From the NCBI RefSeq assembly GCF_000427445.1, contig NZ_ATYA01000001.1:1-64000 (forward strand): 64,000 nt of DNA. Reading direction: 5' to 3'. The first letter of the stretch is position 1. Each line of letters opens with the position of its first letter. Under the pieces are notes generated by a model, which saw only the letters and a list, made by a program, of their open reading frames with translations, searched no databases and was not told where the DNA came from. This DNA comes from Methylocapsa acidiphila B2 (GTDB taxonomy: Bacteria > Pseudomonadota > Alphaproteobacteria > Rhizobiales > Beijerinckiaceae). Positions 55,401 to 63,781 of this stretch are shown here, in pieces. The position numbers and the translations under genes were made by a program.

Positions 55401-55783
55401 CGGACTATCTGACCGTTGTTGAAGTCCTTGCCATTCATGACGACCAAATTGACCGTTACGGCGGCTCTGCCGGCATGCGCGATCGCGGCCTGCTGGAAGC
55501 GGCCCTATACCGCCCCCAGACAGGTTATTACGCCGATCTGATCGAGGAAGCCGCCGCGCTTTGGGAAAGCCTGGCGCAGAACCATCCTTTCATCGACGGC
55601 AACAAGCGCACGGCCTTTGCCGTCACCTATACCTTTCTCGCCATCAATGGCGCGCGCATCACGGCGGACGCCGACGCGATCTATGATTTCATCAACGGCC
55701 TTTATGAGACCGGCACATTCGAGTTTGGCCGATTAGTAGACGACTGGCTCCGCGCCAACGTGACGCCGGCGCCTCCGGCCTAG
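55397..55783 (+). CDS. doc: Doc-type (Fic superfamily) toxin
   Basis: 128 residues. The Fic/Doc signature is at His63-Arg71 (NHPFIDGNKRTA), matching H-x-F-x-D-x-N-K-R; known Doc phosphorylates elongation factor Tu and stops translation. The length and the N-terminal VVEVLAIHDDQIDRYGGSAG are typical of death-on-curing proteins. With the upstream antitoxin it should act as a plasmid addiction or phage-response module. Intact. Confidence 0.92.
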   Translation: MTDYLTVVEVLAIHDDQIDRYGGSAGMRDRGLLEAALYRPQTGYYADLIEEAAALWESLAQNHPFIDGNKRTAFAVTYTFLAINGARITADADAIYDFINGLYETGTFEFGRLVDDWLRANVTPAPPA

Positions 55784-56007
55784 TGGCCATGCCACACGAT
55801 TCGTCCAAATCCCCCCGATAGCGTTCGCTTCTTCGACTCAAGTCACGTCTCATCTGCGTCGCACGCCCCCTGGTTGGACCTCCAACACAAGGCGTAGGCA
55901 CCCAAAATGGCGCCAGAAATAGTACCAAAATATCTTAGTTAAAAGTGCCAGATTGGCCTCGAAAGCCTTCGCCGCCTGCATGATGATCATCCGACGGAGA
56001 AGTTCAA

Positions 56008-56283
56008 ATGATCGAATTATCAAGACATGCAGAGTTGCGATGCCAACAGCGGAGCATCACTCCAACGCGGTGGAAGCGGCTTCTTGAATACGCGGACGTC
56101 GAGAAACAGATCGGCGACAATTGCACGGTATTGCGGGTCAGCCGAAGGACCGCAAAACATCTCGATGAAGCGCGCGGACTTGAACGCGTCGCCGTCATAT
56201 GGAGCGATGGCAACGCCAGAATTGTGTCTGTGATGCACCTTCATAAGGCCAAATCTGGCCGCCGTTATCGCGCTCGCCGCTGA
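56008..56283 (+). CDS. Small DUF4258-like basic protein
   Basis: 91 residues from the ATG at 56008 with GGAG 12 bases upstream. The start IELSRHAELRCQQRSITPTR resembles the 'H...R..QR.I' opening of DUF4258/BECR-like proteins, some of which are toxins; the end (VSVMHLHKAKSGRRYRARR) is strongly basic. It precedes the 514-residue gene by 8 bp on the same strand, so the two are probably co-transcribed. Function unproven. Confidence 0.7.
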   Translation: MIELSRHAELRCQQRSITPTRWKRLLEYADVEKQIGDNCTVLRVSRRTAKHLDEARGLERVAVIWSDGNARIVSVMHLHKAKSGRRYRARR

Positions 56284-56291
56284 GGCTTACT

Positions 56292-57836
56292 ATGAACGAC
56301 AATATTATTCCTTTTCGTCCTCAGTCCAAACGCCCCGACGCTCTTGCCGCCGAGCGCATGCACCAAAATCGCGATCGGCTTCGTTTGAAGCAGATTGTAG
56401 AGGCGTGCAAAAAGGAAAAGGCACAACTTCGCTTCGCGGGTGATGACGCCGCGCGAGCAGGAAAGGCTCTCTACGAACTCAAAGAAGAGTTCCTGACCCG
56501 GCGGGGGCAGGTGGCGGAGGCGAAAAAACACTTCGAGAAACTCCATCGGTTTATTGTTTCCGATGATTTCCCAACTGCCGAGGAGATGGCCGCGAAGGCC
56601 AAGACGATGACCCAGAAAGTCGGCGGATATCTTGATGCCGCAAAAGCCATCGCCAAAGCTGGCAATGCAGCTCCAGACGAATGTCAAATGCGCTGCTTAC
56701 GCGGAACTGCCCTTTGGCAACATTGGAACTCCTCCACAGCCAAGCGAGAAAAGGCGTCTCCTGCAAGTTACGGATCGGACCATGTTGCTTGGCTGCTTGA
56801 GGCGATGGCAAAGCGCGTTGTCAGAGATACAAGGCTCGACGAACTCCTCGCGCGCATGCGCCGCGTACCAGCACAATACAATATCTCCACCCGAGAGTTC
56901 GAGAACAGCAGTATGGCCGCATTGTTCCAAACCGCATACCAAGCGTGGTTTGCGTTCTACGGGGAAGCGCCGCCACTGCCATCTGTTCCGCTTGTAAGGA
57001 TTCCACATAGGACCTGGCTCTGGCCTGTGCGGCTGACGCGCGAGGGTAGCGGCCATCCTTATGACGATGACGTTTTAGACAATCCCGTGAGCGAAACTGA
57101 GGGCGTCGAATGTCGTGCCGAGGTCATTCTTTTTCGTGAAATCAGGCTTGCGCTCGGACCTACCGTTAACGCAACGACCATCGCCCCGATGTTCGAAAGC
57201 CGGCCATGCCTCGAAATCACAACTCTGAACAGCGAGGGCGAACCGGTTAGGTCAAGCGTTGTCAGGAATGTTTATGATGCAGGTCAACTTACGGAGACAA
57301 AGTCATTCGCTGTATCCTTTGATAATAATTGGCACCGCTTCACGCCTCTCCCGACGATCGAAAAAGGCGATGTCATAAAAAGCGTGACTTCGGTAATTGT
57401 GGGCGAAGACGTTGCTGATTGGGAGTATTGGTCAACTCAGCCTTTGTCCGATGATAAAAATTGCGTTGAGCATTACTATATTTCATGGACGGCAGTTGAT
57501 GGATCGTATGTCCAACACTGGCTGGAGCGGATTAGCGGAGATGCACAACCAATTGAACCCATGCCAGACGTTGCTCCTCTAAAGAACCCGAAATACGGAA
57601 CTTGGTTTCCCAGACCATATATTGGAAATCACGTAGAGGTTGCGGTCAACGACGGGCGGTTGGAGTCAGCTCTCCGCGACGCAATCGAACATATCCGCTC
57701 ATCCTTCGATAAATACGAAGCAAATTGGAGGTCTTCTATGCAAGCGCAAACGGCTGATCAAATTTCGGAATTTGAATCCGATCTCCGGGCCGCCGAAGCA
57801 CTCCTCCGCGATGAACAGGACATCAGCGATGAATGA
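56292..57836 (+). CDS. Unknown 514-residue protein in a GIY-YIG gene cluster
   Basis: I do not recognise this protein. Residues 15-125 are charged and helical, probably coiled coil (RLRLKQIVEACKKEKAQLRF; EEFLTRRGQVAEAKKHFEKL). The middle (residues 130-260) has scattered Trp and Arg, and residues 265-460 look beta-rich (VSETEGVECRAEVILFREIR; SFAVSFDNNWHRFTPLPTIE; DWEYWSTQPLSDDKNCVEHY). The end is again helical (DQISEFESDLRAAEALLRDE). It lies 8 bp after the DUF4258-like gene and overlaps the start of the GIY-YIG gene by eight bases, so the three are probably one operon. Normal codon use and no signs of decay. Confidence 0.8.
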   Translation: MNDNIIPFRPQSKRPDALAAERMHQNRDRLRLKQIVEACKKEKAQLRFAGDDAARAGKALYELKEEFLTRRGQVAEAKKHFEKLHRFIVSDDFPTAEEMAAKAKTMTQKVGGYLDAAKAIAKAGNAAPDECQMRCLRGTALWQHWNSSTAKREKASPASYGSDHVAWLLEAMAKRVVRDTRLDELLARMRRVPAQYNISTREFENSSMAALFQTAYQAWFAFYGEAPPLPSVPLVRIPHRTWLWPVRLTREGSGHPYDDDVLDNPVSETEGVECRAEVILFREIRLALGPTVNATTIAPMFESRPCLEITTLNSEGEPVRSSVVRNVYDAGQLTETKSFAVSFDNNWHRFTPLPTIEKGDVIKSVTSVIVGEDVADWEYWSTQPLSDDKNCVEHYYISWTAVDGSYVQHWLERISGDAQPIEPMPDVAPLKNPKYGTWFPRPYIGNHVEVAVNDGRLESALRDAIEHIRSSFDKYEANWRSSMQAQTADQISEFESDLRAAEALLRDEQDISDE

Positions 57837-58749
57837 ACAACTTCAAGACCTACGGCCAACGCTTGTTGAAGAACTCGACTTCACGACATTGCAGATGCTC
57901 GATGCCGCAGGTGTCAGACGTGCGCTCGGAAACGGCAAACCATTTTACGTCTATATCCTCATTCGGCCAGATGGGACGCCATTCTACGTCGGCAAGGGCG
58001 TGAGGCTACGCGTATTCGATCATGAGGCCGAGGCACGCAATACCAAGCTACTTACGCACAAATTGAATCTCATCCGCAGTCTGCATTCACGCGGCCATTC
58101 CATTGGATATCGCATCGACAGCTTTTTCGATGATGAGACAGACGCTTTGGCCAGAGAACGGCATCTCATCGCGAGCATCGGTCGGCATGACCTAAAAGCG
58201 GGCCCCCTCACAAATCAAACCGATGGAGGCGAAGGCACGTCGAATCCATCGGAGGAGAGCAGGCAGCGCAGACGGGATTCGCTCTGGGGTAACGACGCCG
58301 CCGATCCAGAGCGTCAGATTGCCAACCGCTACTTTCAGCAGCTGACGCCTGTCCGTTCCGTCCCTATTAAGCCGGTCAACACATTCAAGAGAGCCGCCGG
58401 TCTTTGGAAGAACGATGACACTATCGGGATGAAACCGCGGCAGGCCGGAGCTCTGCTTGCCAGTGCGATCGCGAACCGCGTGCTGCTTGAACCAGGCGCG
58501 TTGCTTCCCCGGCGCCTTCACATCGATAATGTTGAGTATATTATTGAGAATGGGGCAGGAAGGGATATGATCTCAAACGGGATGATAACACTCGCCGACA
58601 ACACTACTACACGCGAAGTTCTTCGACTGACAGATCTTGGCTTTCGTTATGTCATAGCTAAGTTCAAGGTAGAAATATTGATTGACGCCGGCATTCTATT
58701 GCCGAATTCCAGCTCATATAGCGATCACCCTCAAACCAAGCTCGGCTGA
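57829..58749 (+). CDS. GIY-YIG nuclease (LEM-3-like)
   Basis: 306 residues from the ATG at 57829 (57811 is an alternative). The N-terminal GIY-YIG domain shows Tyr42 and Tyr53-Gly55 (FYVYILIRPDGTPFYVGKG), Arg61, Glu110 (ALARERHLIASIG) and the NQTDGGEG element (129-136) typical of the LEM-3-like subgroup. The C-terminal domain (residues 200-300, GMKPRQAGALLASAIANRVL; VEYIIENGAGRDMISNGMIT) is unfamiliar. Expected to cut DNA; it may act with the 514-residue protein whose gene it overlaps. Intact. Confidence 0.85.
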   Translation: MNEQLQDLRPTLVEELDFTTLQMLDAAGVRRALGNGKPFYVYILIRPDGTPFYVGKGVRLRVFDHEAEARNTKLLTHKLNLIRSLHSRGHSIGYRIDSFFDDETDALARERHLIASIGRHDLKAGPLTNQTDGGEGTSNPSEESRQRRRDSLWGNDAADPERQIANRYFQQLTPVRSVPIKPVNTFKRAAGLWKNDDTIGMKPRQAGALLASAIANRVLLEPGALLPRRLHIDNVEYIIENGAGRDMISNGMITLADNTTTREVLRLTDLGFRYVIAKFKVEILIDAGILLPNSSSYSDHPQTKLG

Positions 58750-58779
58750 GGCGCGGTCCTTGTCCTGGATCTGCGGGGC

Positions 58780-59736
58780 TCAGACAAGAATCCGCTCGAC
58801 CTCGTCGAGCGTGACTTCCTCAGCGCGCCGGTCATAGAGCTGCGTCGTGCGCGTCGAGGCGTGGTTCGCCATCAGCGCGGCGCGTTCGAGCGTGCCGCCG
58901 TTCTTCAGGTAAGCGGAGACGCCCGTCGCCCGAAGGGTGTGGTTGCCGACATGCGTGGTGATGCCTGCGGCCTTGGCCCGCCTCTGGATCATCGCATAGG
59001 CGTTCGCTTGGGGCAGGGGCGCGCCGCTGAGCTGGCGACTTGCGCGGTTATAGGTCTGGAACAAGAGCGCCTTGAGATCGGCCGCGAGGCCCGCGCCCTC
59101 GATATACGCGTGCAGATAAGCCTCTAAATTGTGATGGCACGGCATGGCGTGCTCCTTGCCGCCCTTCTCGTGAAGCCGCACCCAAAGCCGCCGGTTCTGC
59201 GGATAAGCGTCCTCGACGCGCATGGCGATGGCCGCGCCGATGCGGGCGAAGGAATAGACCATAAGCCCGATGAGGGCGCGGTCGCGGAGGCCGATGACGG
59301 TCGCGACATTAATCGCGTCGATGAGCTGGCGCGCCTCCTGCGGATCGAGCACTGGCGTCTTGCCGCGCCGGACGATGTGGCGCGGCCCGCGCACGGCGGC
59401 GGCGGGATTGACCGGCATGATCTGGCCGATCACCATCCAGTCGAACAAATGCCGCAAGGCGGCGAGGCGCAGCTTCGCGGTCGGCGCGGAGCGGGCCTTC
59501 TGAAGCTCTTCGACATAGGCGGCGACATGCACGCTCTCGATGGCCGCAATCCGCGTCACGCCCTTGGCCGCCAGCCAGTCAAAGAATTCATGCGCCGCAC
59601 GCGCATAGGCGCGGCGCGTGTTCTGGTTGCGGATGTTGGCGGTGAAGAATTCAAGGAAGCGATAGGCGGCGCGTTCGCCGGAGGCGGCAACGAGAGTGGG
59701 GGCATGCGAGGCAGCAAGAGTTGGAAGTGGTGTCAT
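58780..59736 (-). CDS. Tyrosine recombinase (integrase)
   Basis: 318 residues from the ATG at 59736. Core-binding domain: NQNTRRAYARAAHEFFDWLA. Catalytic residues: Arg in FARIGAAIAMRVEDA, Lys in EKGGKEHAMP, VGNHTLRATGVSAYL (H-x-x-R) and NHASTRTTQLYDRR with His and Tyr. Its start overlaps the stop of the upstream membrane protein (ATGA), so the pair is translationally coupled. A dif-like inverted repeat is just upstream of that pair. It probably mobilises or maintains the neighbouring cargo. Confidence 0.92.
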   Translation of the reverse strand: MTPLPTLAASHAPTLVAASGERAAYRFLEFFTANIRNQNTRRAYARAAHEFFDWLAAKGVTRIAAIESVHVAAYVEELQKARSAPTAKLRLAALRHLFDWMVIGQIMPVNPAAAVRGPRHIVRRGKTPVLDPQEARQLIDAINVATVIGLRDRALIGLMVYSFARIGAAIAMRVEDAYPQNRRLWVRLHEKGGKEHAMPCHHNLEAYLHAYIEGAGLAADLKALLFQTYNRASRQLSGAPLPQANAYAMIQRRAKAAGITTHVGNHTLRATGVSAYLKNGGTLERAALMANHASTRTTQLYDRRAEEVTLDEVERILV

Positions 59737-60092
59737 CGAGTTGAACACCTCACGGATGCAGCCTTTCCGGCGATAGTCAGAGCACCGCCAATGGCGAACA
59801 AGGCGAAAAGCCAAGGCCGCCAGCGCCGCTTGCGTTCGTCTGCAATCACGACCGGCAGCTCTTCCAATTGCTCGCGCACGGGCCTGAGGAGAGTTTCAGT
59901 CAACGTCTTTTTTTGCGGGCCTGACACGAGCCCTTCAATCCGGCTCAGGCTGTCATGCTCCCAATTGAAATAAGCGCGCATGAGATCGGCTGAGGCAGGG
60001 TCGACGACGAAGAACTGCACGCTGAAAGCCAGGACGGCGAATGTTTGACCAACGGGCTCAAGCCATCTTGCTTTGCTGATAAGCGAGCCCAT
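59733..60092 (-). CDS. Small membrane protein coupled to the recombinase
   Basis: 119 residues with an excellent AAGGAGGGG before the ATG at 60092. Hydrophobic helices at about 14-32 (VGQTFAVLAFSVQFFVVDPA) and 92-110 (WLFALFAIGGALTIAGKAA) flank a helical loop (TLTETLLRPVREQLEELPVV). No known family. The four-base overlap with the recombinase gene suggests joint expression. Confidence 0.7.
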   Translation of the reverse strand: MGSLISKARWLEPVGQTFAVLAFSVQFFVVDPASADLMRAYFNWEHDSLSRIEGLVSGPQKKTLTETLLRPVREQLEELPVVIADERKRRWRPWLFALFAIGGALTIAGKAASVRCSTR

Positions 60093-60102
60093 GCGCCCCT
60101 CC

Positions 60103-60136
60103 TTAGTATTTGATAAAAGACATTATCATATACTAA
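60103..60136. promoter_or_regulatory. dif-like inverted repeat, 14-6-14
   Basis: TTAGTATTTGATAA-AAGACA-TTATCATATACTAA has arms matching at 13 of 14 positions and a six-base centre. It ends 11 bp before the membrane-protein/recombinase operon. The inner GATAA/TTATC is the same as in the 50261-50289 repeat. It may be the recombinase core site, an operator, or both. Confidence 0.6.
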
Positions 60137-60361
60137 TGGGGACGGACAACCGCGAAGGTTATGGCTTCCTTACCGGACCGCCTCCGGCGACGTTCCCGGA
60201 TCGGGAACGCGAGCCCAGACAGAGAATGGAAGCGGCACGAATCAGCTTCCACCCTCTCGGCGCGTGTTTGCGTATGTTCTTGGTGTCCAGCAAAGGACGG
60301 GCAAGGTTACGCGCGGCCATCTGTGTTTATATATCCAGCAGGGCGCGACGACGAGGGATAC

Positions 60362-61621
60362 ATGGAGAACGATTGGCAGCGGCGGCTGACGGAGGCAAAC
60401 AGCTTCGTGCGCGAACATGAAGAGCAAATGCGACGCCTAAGGGAATTCGCCGCGTCGACCCGACCATTTGGCCTTGATAGCGAAACGCTGCGCTCAATCG
60501 CCAAAATGCGGGAGCAGGCGAATTTTCTTAAAGTAATGCAGTCAAATCCGGCTATCGCCGATGTGGCGGCAGTGATCAGGGGAGTAACCGGTCCGGGCAG
60601 CGCCCTCATGGCAGCAAAAGCACAAGCAATGGAGTCACATTCGGCTATGGCCCATGCGGCGGCAGCGATCGGGAAGATAACCGGTCCGGGCAGTGCTTAT
60701 GATCTTGCCACGCAATCCCTCAGCGAGTTCGCCAAGCGCTTTCGTGTCCCTGAATTCGATGAAATGTCGAGGTTGTTACCAAAGGTGCAGAATTCTATCT
60801 GGCTGCAATATGGCCTGCCAAAATCGCACTTTGAAACGATTCTCAGCGGGTTTCGTCAGCCATGGCTGGATGTTCGGGATCAGCTAGGCTCACTGACAGG
60901 CGTCGCAAAACTGCAAGGCATCGGGCACCTGATCGCCACGAAGCCCCCCTTCGATCTGGACGCAGTCTCGGCCCTCAGGATCGATCTCGGCGATTGGCGG
61001 GATCGGATCAATTGGCCAATTACCGCAGCAACGGATGTTACCGTCCGCACCGCACTTTACGCCGAACGCGGCTTCAACCCGGCCCTTACCACGTTTCCCT
61101 CCGAAACTTTCGAGGAAGGTATCGCCGGGCTGCGCAGTGGTCTGCCTCCGCTTGTCGCGGCCTATGGCGATCCAGTGCCGCGGTCTGACGATGATGAGGA
61201 AGAAGAGTCATTCTTTCGGAACAACGTCATTCACGATTGGCTTCAGCGGTTTGAGAGTCAAATTCGCCGCTTCATCGATATGCTAATGACGGAGCATTAC
61301 GGAAGCGATTGGCCGCGCCATCAGCTACCGAATGGGCTGTATGACACGTGGGTGGAAAAGCAGGTGAAAGATAAATCAGGGCGCGATTGGCCACTCGTTT
61401 ATTATGCCGATTTCACCGAATATGAGCTTGTTATCTGCAAGAGGGACAACTGGAACAAAATATTCGGGAAGTATTTCAAGCGCCAGGAACATGTTCGGGA
61501 ATCATTACAACGGCTATATCTACCGCGAAATGCCACCATGCACGCGCGTCCGTTGATGCCTGAAGACGAATTGTTTGTGTTCGTGGAAGTCCGACGGCTT
61601 ATCAAGCTGTTCTACCCGTAG
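60362..61621 (+). CDS. Swt1-type HEPN protein, putative ribonuclease
   Basis: 419 residues from the ATG at 60362. The C-terminal 135 residues resemble the Swt1-type HEPN domain (FESQIRRFIDMLMTEHYGSD and W; LVYYADFTEYELVICKRDNW; LYLPRNATMHARPLM) with the HEPN R-x4-H motif at Arg389-His394 (RNATMH), the catalytic signature of many HEPN RNases in toxin and defence systems. The N-terminal part contains a duplicated 20-residue unit ending VTGPGSA/ITGPGSA near residues 60-110. An acidic patch DDDEEEESF precedes the HEPN domain. It has its own promoter region, divergent from the recombinase operon. Confidence 0.7.
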   Translation: MENDWQRRLTEANSFVREHEEQMRRLREFAASTRPFGLDSETLRSIAKMREQANFLKVMQSNPAIADVAAVIRGVTGPGSALMAAKAQAMESHSAMAHAAAAIGKITGPGSAYDLATQSLSEFAKRFRVPEFDEMSRLLPKVQNSIWLQYGLPKSHFETILSGFRQPWLDVRDQLGSLTGVAKLQGIGHLIATKPPFDLDAVSALRIDLGDWRDRINWPITAATDVTVRTALYAERGFNPALTTFPSETFEEGIAGLRSGLPPLVAAYGDPVPRSDDDEEEESFFRNNVIHDWLQRFESQIRRFIDMLMTEHYGSDWPRHQLPNGLYDTWVEKQVKDKSGRDWPLVYYADFTEYELVICKRDNWNKIFGKYFKRQEHVRESLQRLYLPRNATMHARPLMPEDELFVFVEVRRLIKLFYP

Positions 61622-61742
61622 AGCGCACAGCCCAAATATTGGCATACTTCTGCTCATGATTTATTCAACAGAAATGGCCTTTACAAACAACACTCTAATT
61701 TTTTTAGCATAATTCTTGATTTCTGAGACAGACCCAAGGCTT

Positions 61743-61771
61743 TTGACGAAAGCCACTACGTCACCTATCCT
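61743..61771 (+). promoter_or_regulatory. Sigma-70-type promoter
   Basis: TTGACG (61743-61748), 17 bases, TATCCT (61766-61771), placed about 40 bp before the ATG at 61810. A good match in spacing and position. Confidence 0.55.
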
Positions 61772-61809
61772 CGCCGGATAGAACGCCTAGCGCGGAGACA
61801 ACAGGACCC

Positions 61810-62169
61810 ATGCCGCCTCGGTCCAAGCCAAACCCGGAGACGATCACGATCTCGGCCTTCTTGGGCCGCCTAAAGATCGGCCAAGCGGTCGCTCTTGGCA
61901 CTGGTATCCTTGCCCTGATCGGAGGTGCTGGTGGTTTTGGGGCATACATACAAAGCGGCCGAGACGAAGAACGTGCTGCCGTTCAGGCCAGAGCGCTCAC
62001 CGATGCCAACACTAGAATTAATGAGCTTTCCGGTCAGATCACCGATCTTAAGCGTGGTCTTACAGCAATAGGAGATGCTCTAAGGTCTTCTGAAATCACC
62101 CGCCAATCCCTCGAAGGAGAGGTTGAGTTCCTGAACCGCTATGTTTCCTATGTATCTAGGCCGCGTTGA
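61810..62169 (+). CDS. Single-TM coiled-coil protein, 3' end changed by IS5
   Basis: 119 residues. A basic start is followed by one transmembrane helix (AVALGTGILALIGGAGGFGA, residues 31-50) and a coiled coil (ALTDANTRINELSGQITDLK). Function unknown. The last codons and the TGA come from the IS5 element: the 4-bp target CTAG is at 62156-62159 and the IS starts at 62160. Across the IS the original frame could have continued with different residues, so the native protein was probably longer. Confidence 0.65.
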   Translation: MPPRSKPNPETITISAFLGRLKIGQAVALGTGILALIGGAGGFGAYIQSGRDEERAAVQARALTDANTRINELSGQITDLKRGLTAIGDALRSSEITRQSLEGEVEFLNRYVSYVSRPR

Positions 62170-63008
62170 CAAATAGGATTCCCCTTGGGGCAAGGTTCTG
62201 ATTCAAGTTCGCTTTCGGAAGGAGGCGGGCTTGATTCGGGGATTGATGTCGGATGAGGAATGGGCCTGCTTTGAACCCTTCGTGATGGTTCGCGGCGCAC
62301 ACAGCGGACGCCGCCCAAAAGATCACCGGCTTGTTCTGGATGGAATTTTCTGGATTGCCCGCACCGGGGCGCAGTGGCGGGACCTGCACGAGCATTTCGG
62401 CAAGTGGTCGTCGGTCTATCGACAGTTCCGGCGCTGGACGCTCGCCGGATTATGGGAACTCCTGCTGGAAGCCCTGAACGAGACCGAAGGCGTCGGCGAG
62501 AGCGTCCAGATGATCGACTCGACCATTATCCGGGCGCATCACTGCGCCGCCGGCGCTAAAGGGGGACTCCGCCTCAGGGTCTTGGGCGCTCAAGAGGTGG
62601 CTTCACGACAAAAATTCACCTCCGCACGAACGGCGAAGGGTTGCCGATAGCCGCCGAGATCAGCGCGGGCGAGGTCTCGGACTATTCCGGCTTCGGCCCA
62701 TTGATGGAAGCGGAGGGGCCGCAGCCCAAAGTCCTTCTCGCAGATCGCGGCTACGACTCTGATCATATTCGCGAAACTCTGGAGGAAAAGGGCGCCGCGG
62801 CGGTCATTCCGACGCGCCGGAACCGCAAAGCTCAAATCCCTGTCGACGGCTATATCTATGCCTTGCGCAACCGCATCGAGCACTGCTTCAACAAGCTCAA
62901 GAACGCGCGTCGGCTCGCAACCCGATACGACAAAACCGCAGCCAGCTATCTCGGCTTCGTCCAAATCGCCGCCATTCGCTTATGGACAAACCAATTTGTC
63001 AACAGGAC
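62160..63008. mobile_element. IS5 family element (IS427-like), 849 bp
   Basis: The ends share TTGACAAAT in inverted orientation (GGCCGCGTTGACAAATAGG at the left; GGTCCTGTTGACAAATTGG read inward from the right). CTAG is duplicated at 62156-62159 and 63009-63012. It encodes a transposase in two overlapping frames. The insertion looks recent. Confidence 0.88.
62231..62650 (+). CDS. IS5 family transposase, 5' frame
   Basis: The frame (ATG option at 62246) reads LMSDEEWACFEPFVMVRGAH, GIFWIARTGAQWRDLHEHFG and QMIDSTIIRAHHCAAGAKGG, with the first catalytic Asp. At the AAAGGGGGA run near 62560 the normal protein continues in the -1 frame (TPPQGLGRSRGGFTTKIHLR). This could be a programmed frameshift, as in some IS427-type elements, or a simple mutation. 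Confidence 0.85.
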   Translation: MIRGLMSDEEWACFEPFVMVRGAHSGRRPKDHRLVLDGIFWIARTGAQWRDLHEHFGKWSSVYRQFRRWTLAGLWELLLEALNETEGVGESVQMIDSTIIRAHHCAAGAKGGLRLRVLGAQEVASRQKFTSARTAKGCR

Positions 63009-63012
63009 CTAG
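62641..63012 (+). CDS. IS5 family transposase, 3' frame
   Basis: Continues the transposase in the -1 frame: IAAEISAGEVSDYSGFGPLM, VLLADRGYDSDHIRETLEEK with the second Asp, and ALRNRIEHCFNKLKNARRLA with the catalytic Glu. It has no natural start of its own, so it must be made by frameshifting from the 5' frame. Its effective beginning is near 62560. Confidence 0.85.
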   Translation: MPIAAEISAGEVSDYSGFGPLMEAEGPQPKVLLADRGYDSDHIRETLEEKGAAAVIPTRRNRKAQIPVDGYIYALRNRIEHCFNKLKNARRLATRYDKTAASYLGFVQIAAIRLWTNQFVNRT

Positions 63013-63156
63013 CCCCAAGTTAGGTCCAGCAACAAAAAGCAAAGCTGGCGAATTTGGGATCGCCACGCGCCGCCGCCGAGCCACGGCCCTGATTAGAAAA
63101 AAATCGGCCCAACGCGCTATTGGGCTTTACAGGGACTTATCCGAAGGTGGGACAGA

Positions 63157-63549
63157 TTACCCCCCGCGGTAGGGGTCTGGGCCATGGTCGCTTCTATCGA
63201 CAGGCGCCGCTAGCGAGCCCGTCGCACGGCGTTTACTCGGTCCGGCGCTATGATTGACGGCGTCGGAGAGAATCTTCGAGGGCTTGAACGACAGAACGCG
63301 GCGGGCGCTGATCGGAGCAGCGACTCCAGTGCGCGGATTGCGCCCGGCGCGCGCCCTTTTCTCTCGCACCGTAAACGTCCCTAGGCCAGGCAATTTCACG
63401 GTTTCGCCACGAGCCAAGGCCTCTACGATAATGTCGAGCGTCGCGTCCACCATCTCCTTTGCTTGAACCCGTGAAAGCGCAGGACAAGAGGCGCGAACGG
63501 CAGCGGAAAGGAGCTCTCTGGTAGCCGATTTTGGAACAAGCCCAGACAT
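63157..63549 (-). CDS. HU/IHF family DNA-bending protein
   Basis: About 130 residues from the ATG at 63549 (an open frame reaches 63618). The DNA-bending domain shows ELLSAAVRASCPALSRVQAK, MVDATLDIIVEALARGETVK, LPGLGTFTVREKRARAGRNP and the intercalating arm RNPRTGVAAPISARRVLSF. A further 30-residue tail (GPSKRRATGSLAAPVDRSDH) follows the usual HU end. Such proteins assist recombination and replication; here it would be a plasmid nucleoid protein. Confidence 0.88.
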   Translation of the reverse strand: MSGLVPKSATRELLSAAVRASCPALSRVQAKEMVDATLDIIVEALARGETVKLPGLGTFTVREKRARAGRNPRTGVAAPISARRVLSFKPSKILSDAVNHSAGPSKRRATGSLAAPVDRSDHGPDPYRGG

Positions 63550-63781
63550 TAGATCCCAATGAGCCTCTTCAGGAATTGTCGCCGGTCTCGCCGTTTCGGA
63601 AAATAGATCCACGGCCACGCTTCAGGTACTCGAAGATATTGTTAGACGCCACGCTAAATTTGACGCAATCTCGACGCGCGCCATCGTCGACGCACGCGAG
63701 AAATGCGTGCAAGTAGGCGCCGAAGGGTTTCCTCGGCATGCGAAGCAGGGCGAGCGATCTCGATGGAATTCAGACGCAGAG

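Noticed and set aside
60161-60361. 67-codon extension of the HEPN protein
   Set aside because: The extension is Arg/Ser/Cys-rich with no conserved look and begins close to the dif-like repeat; the ATG at 60362 opens the coherent protein.
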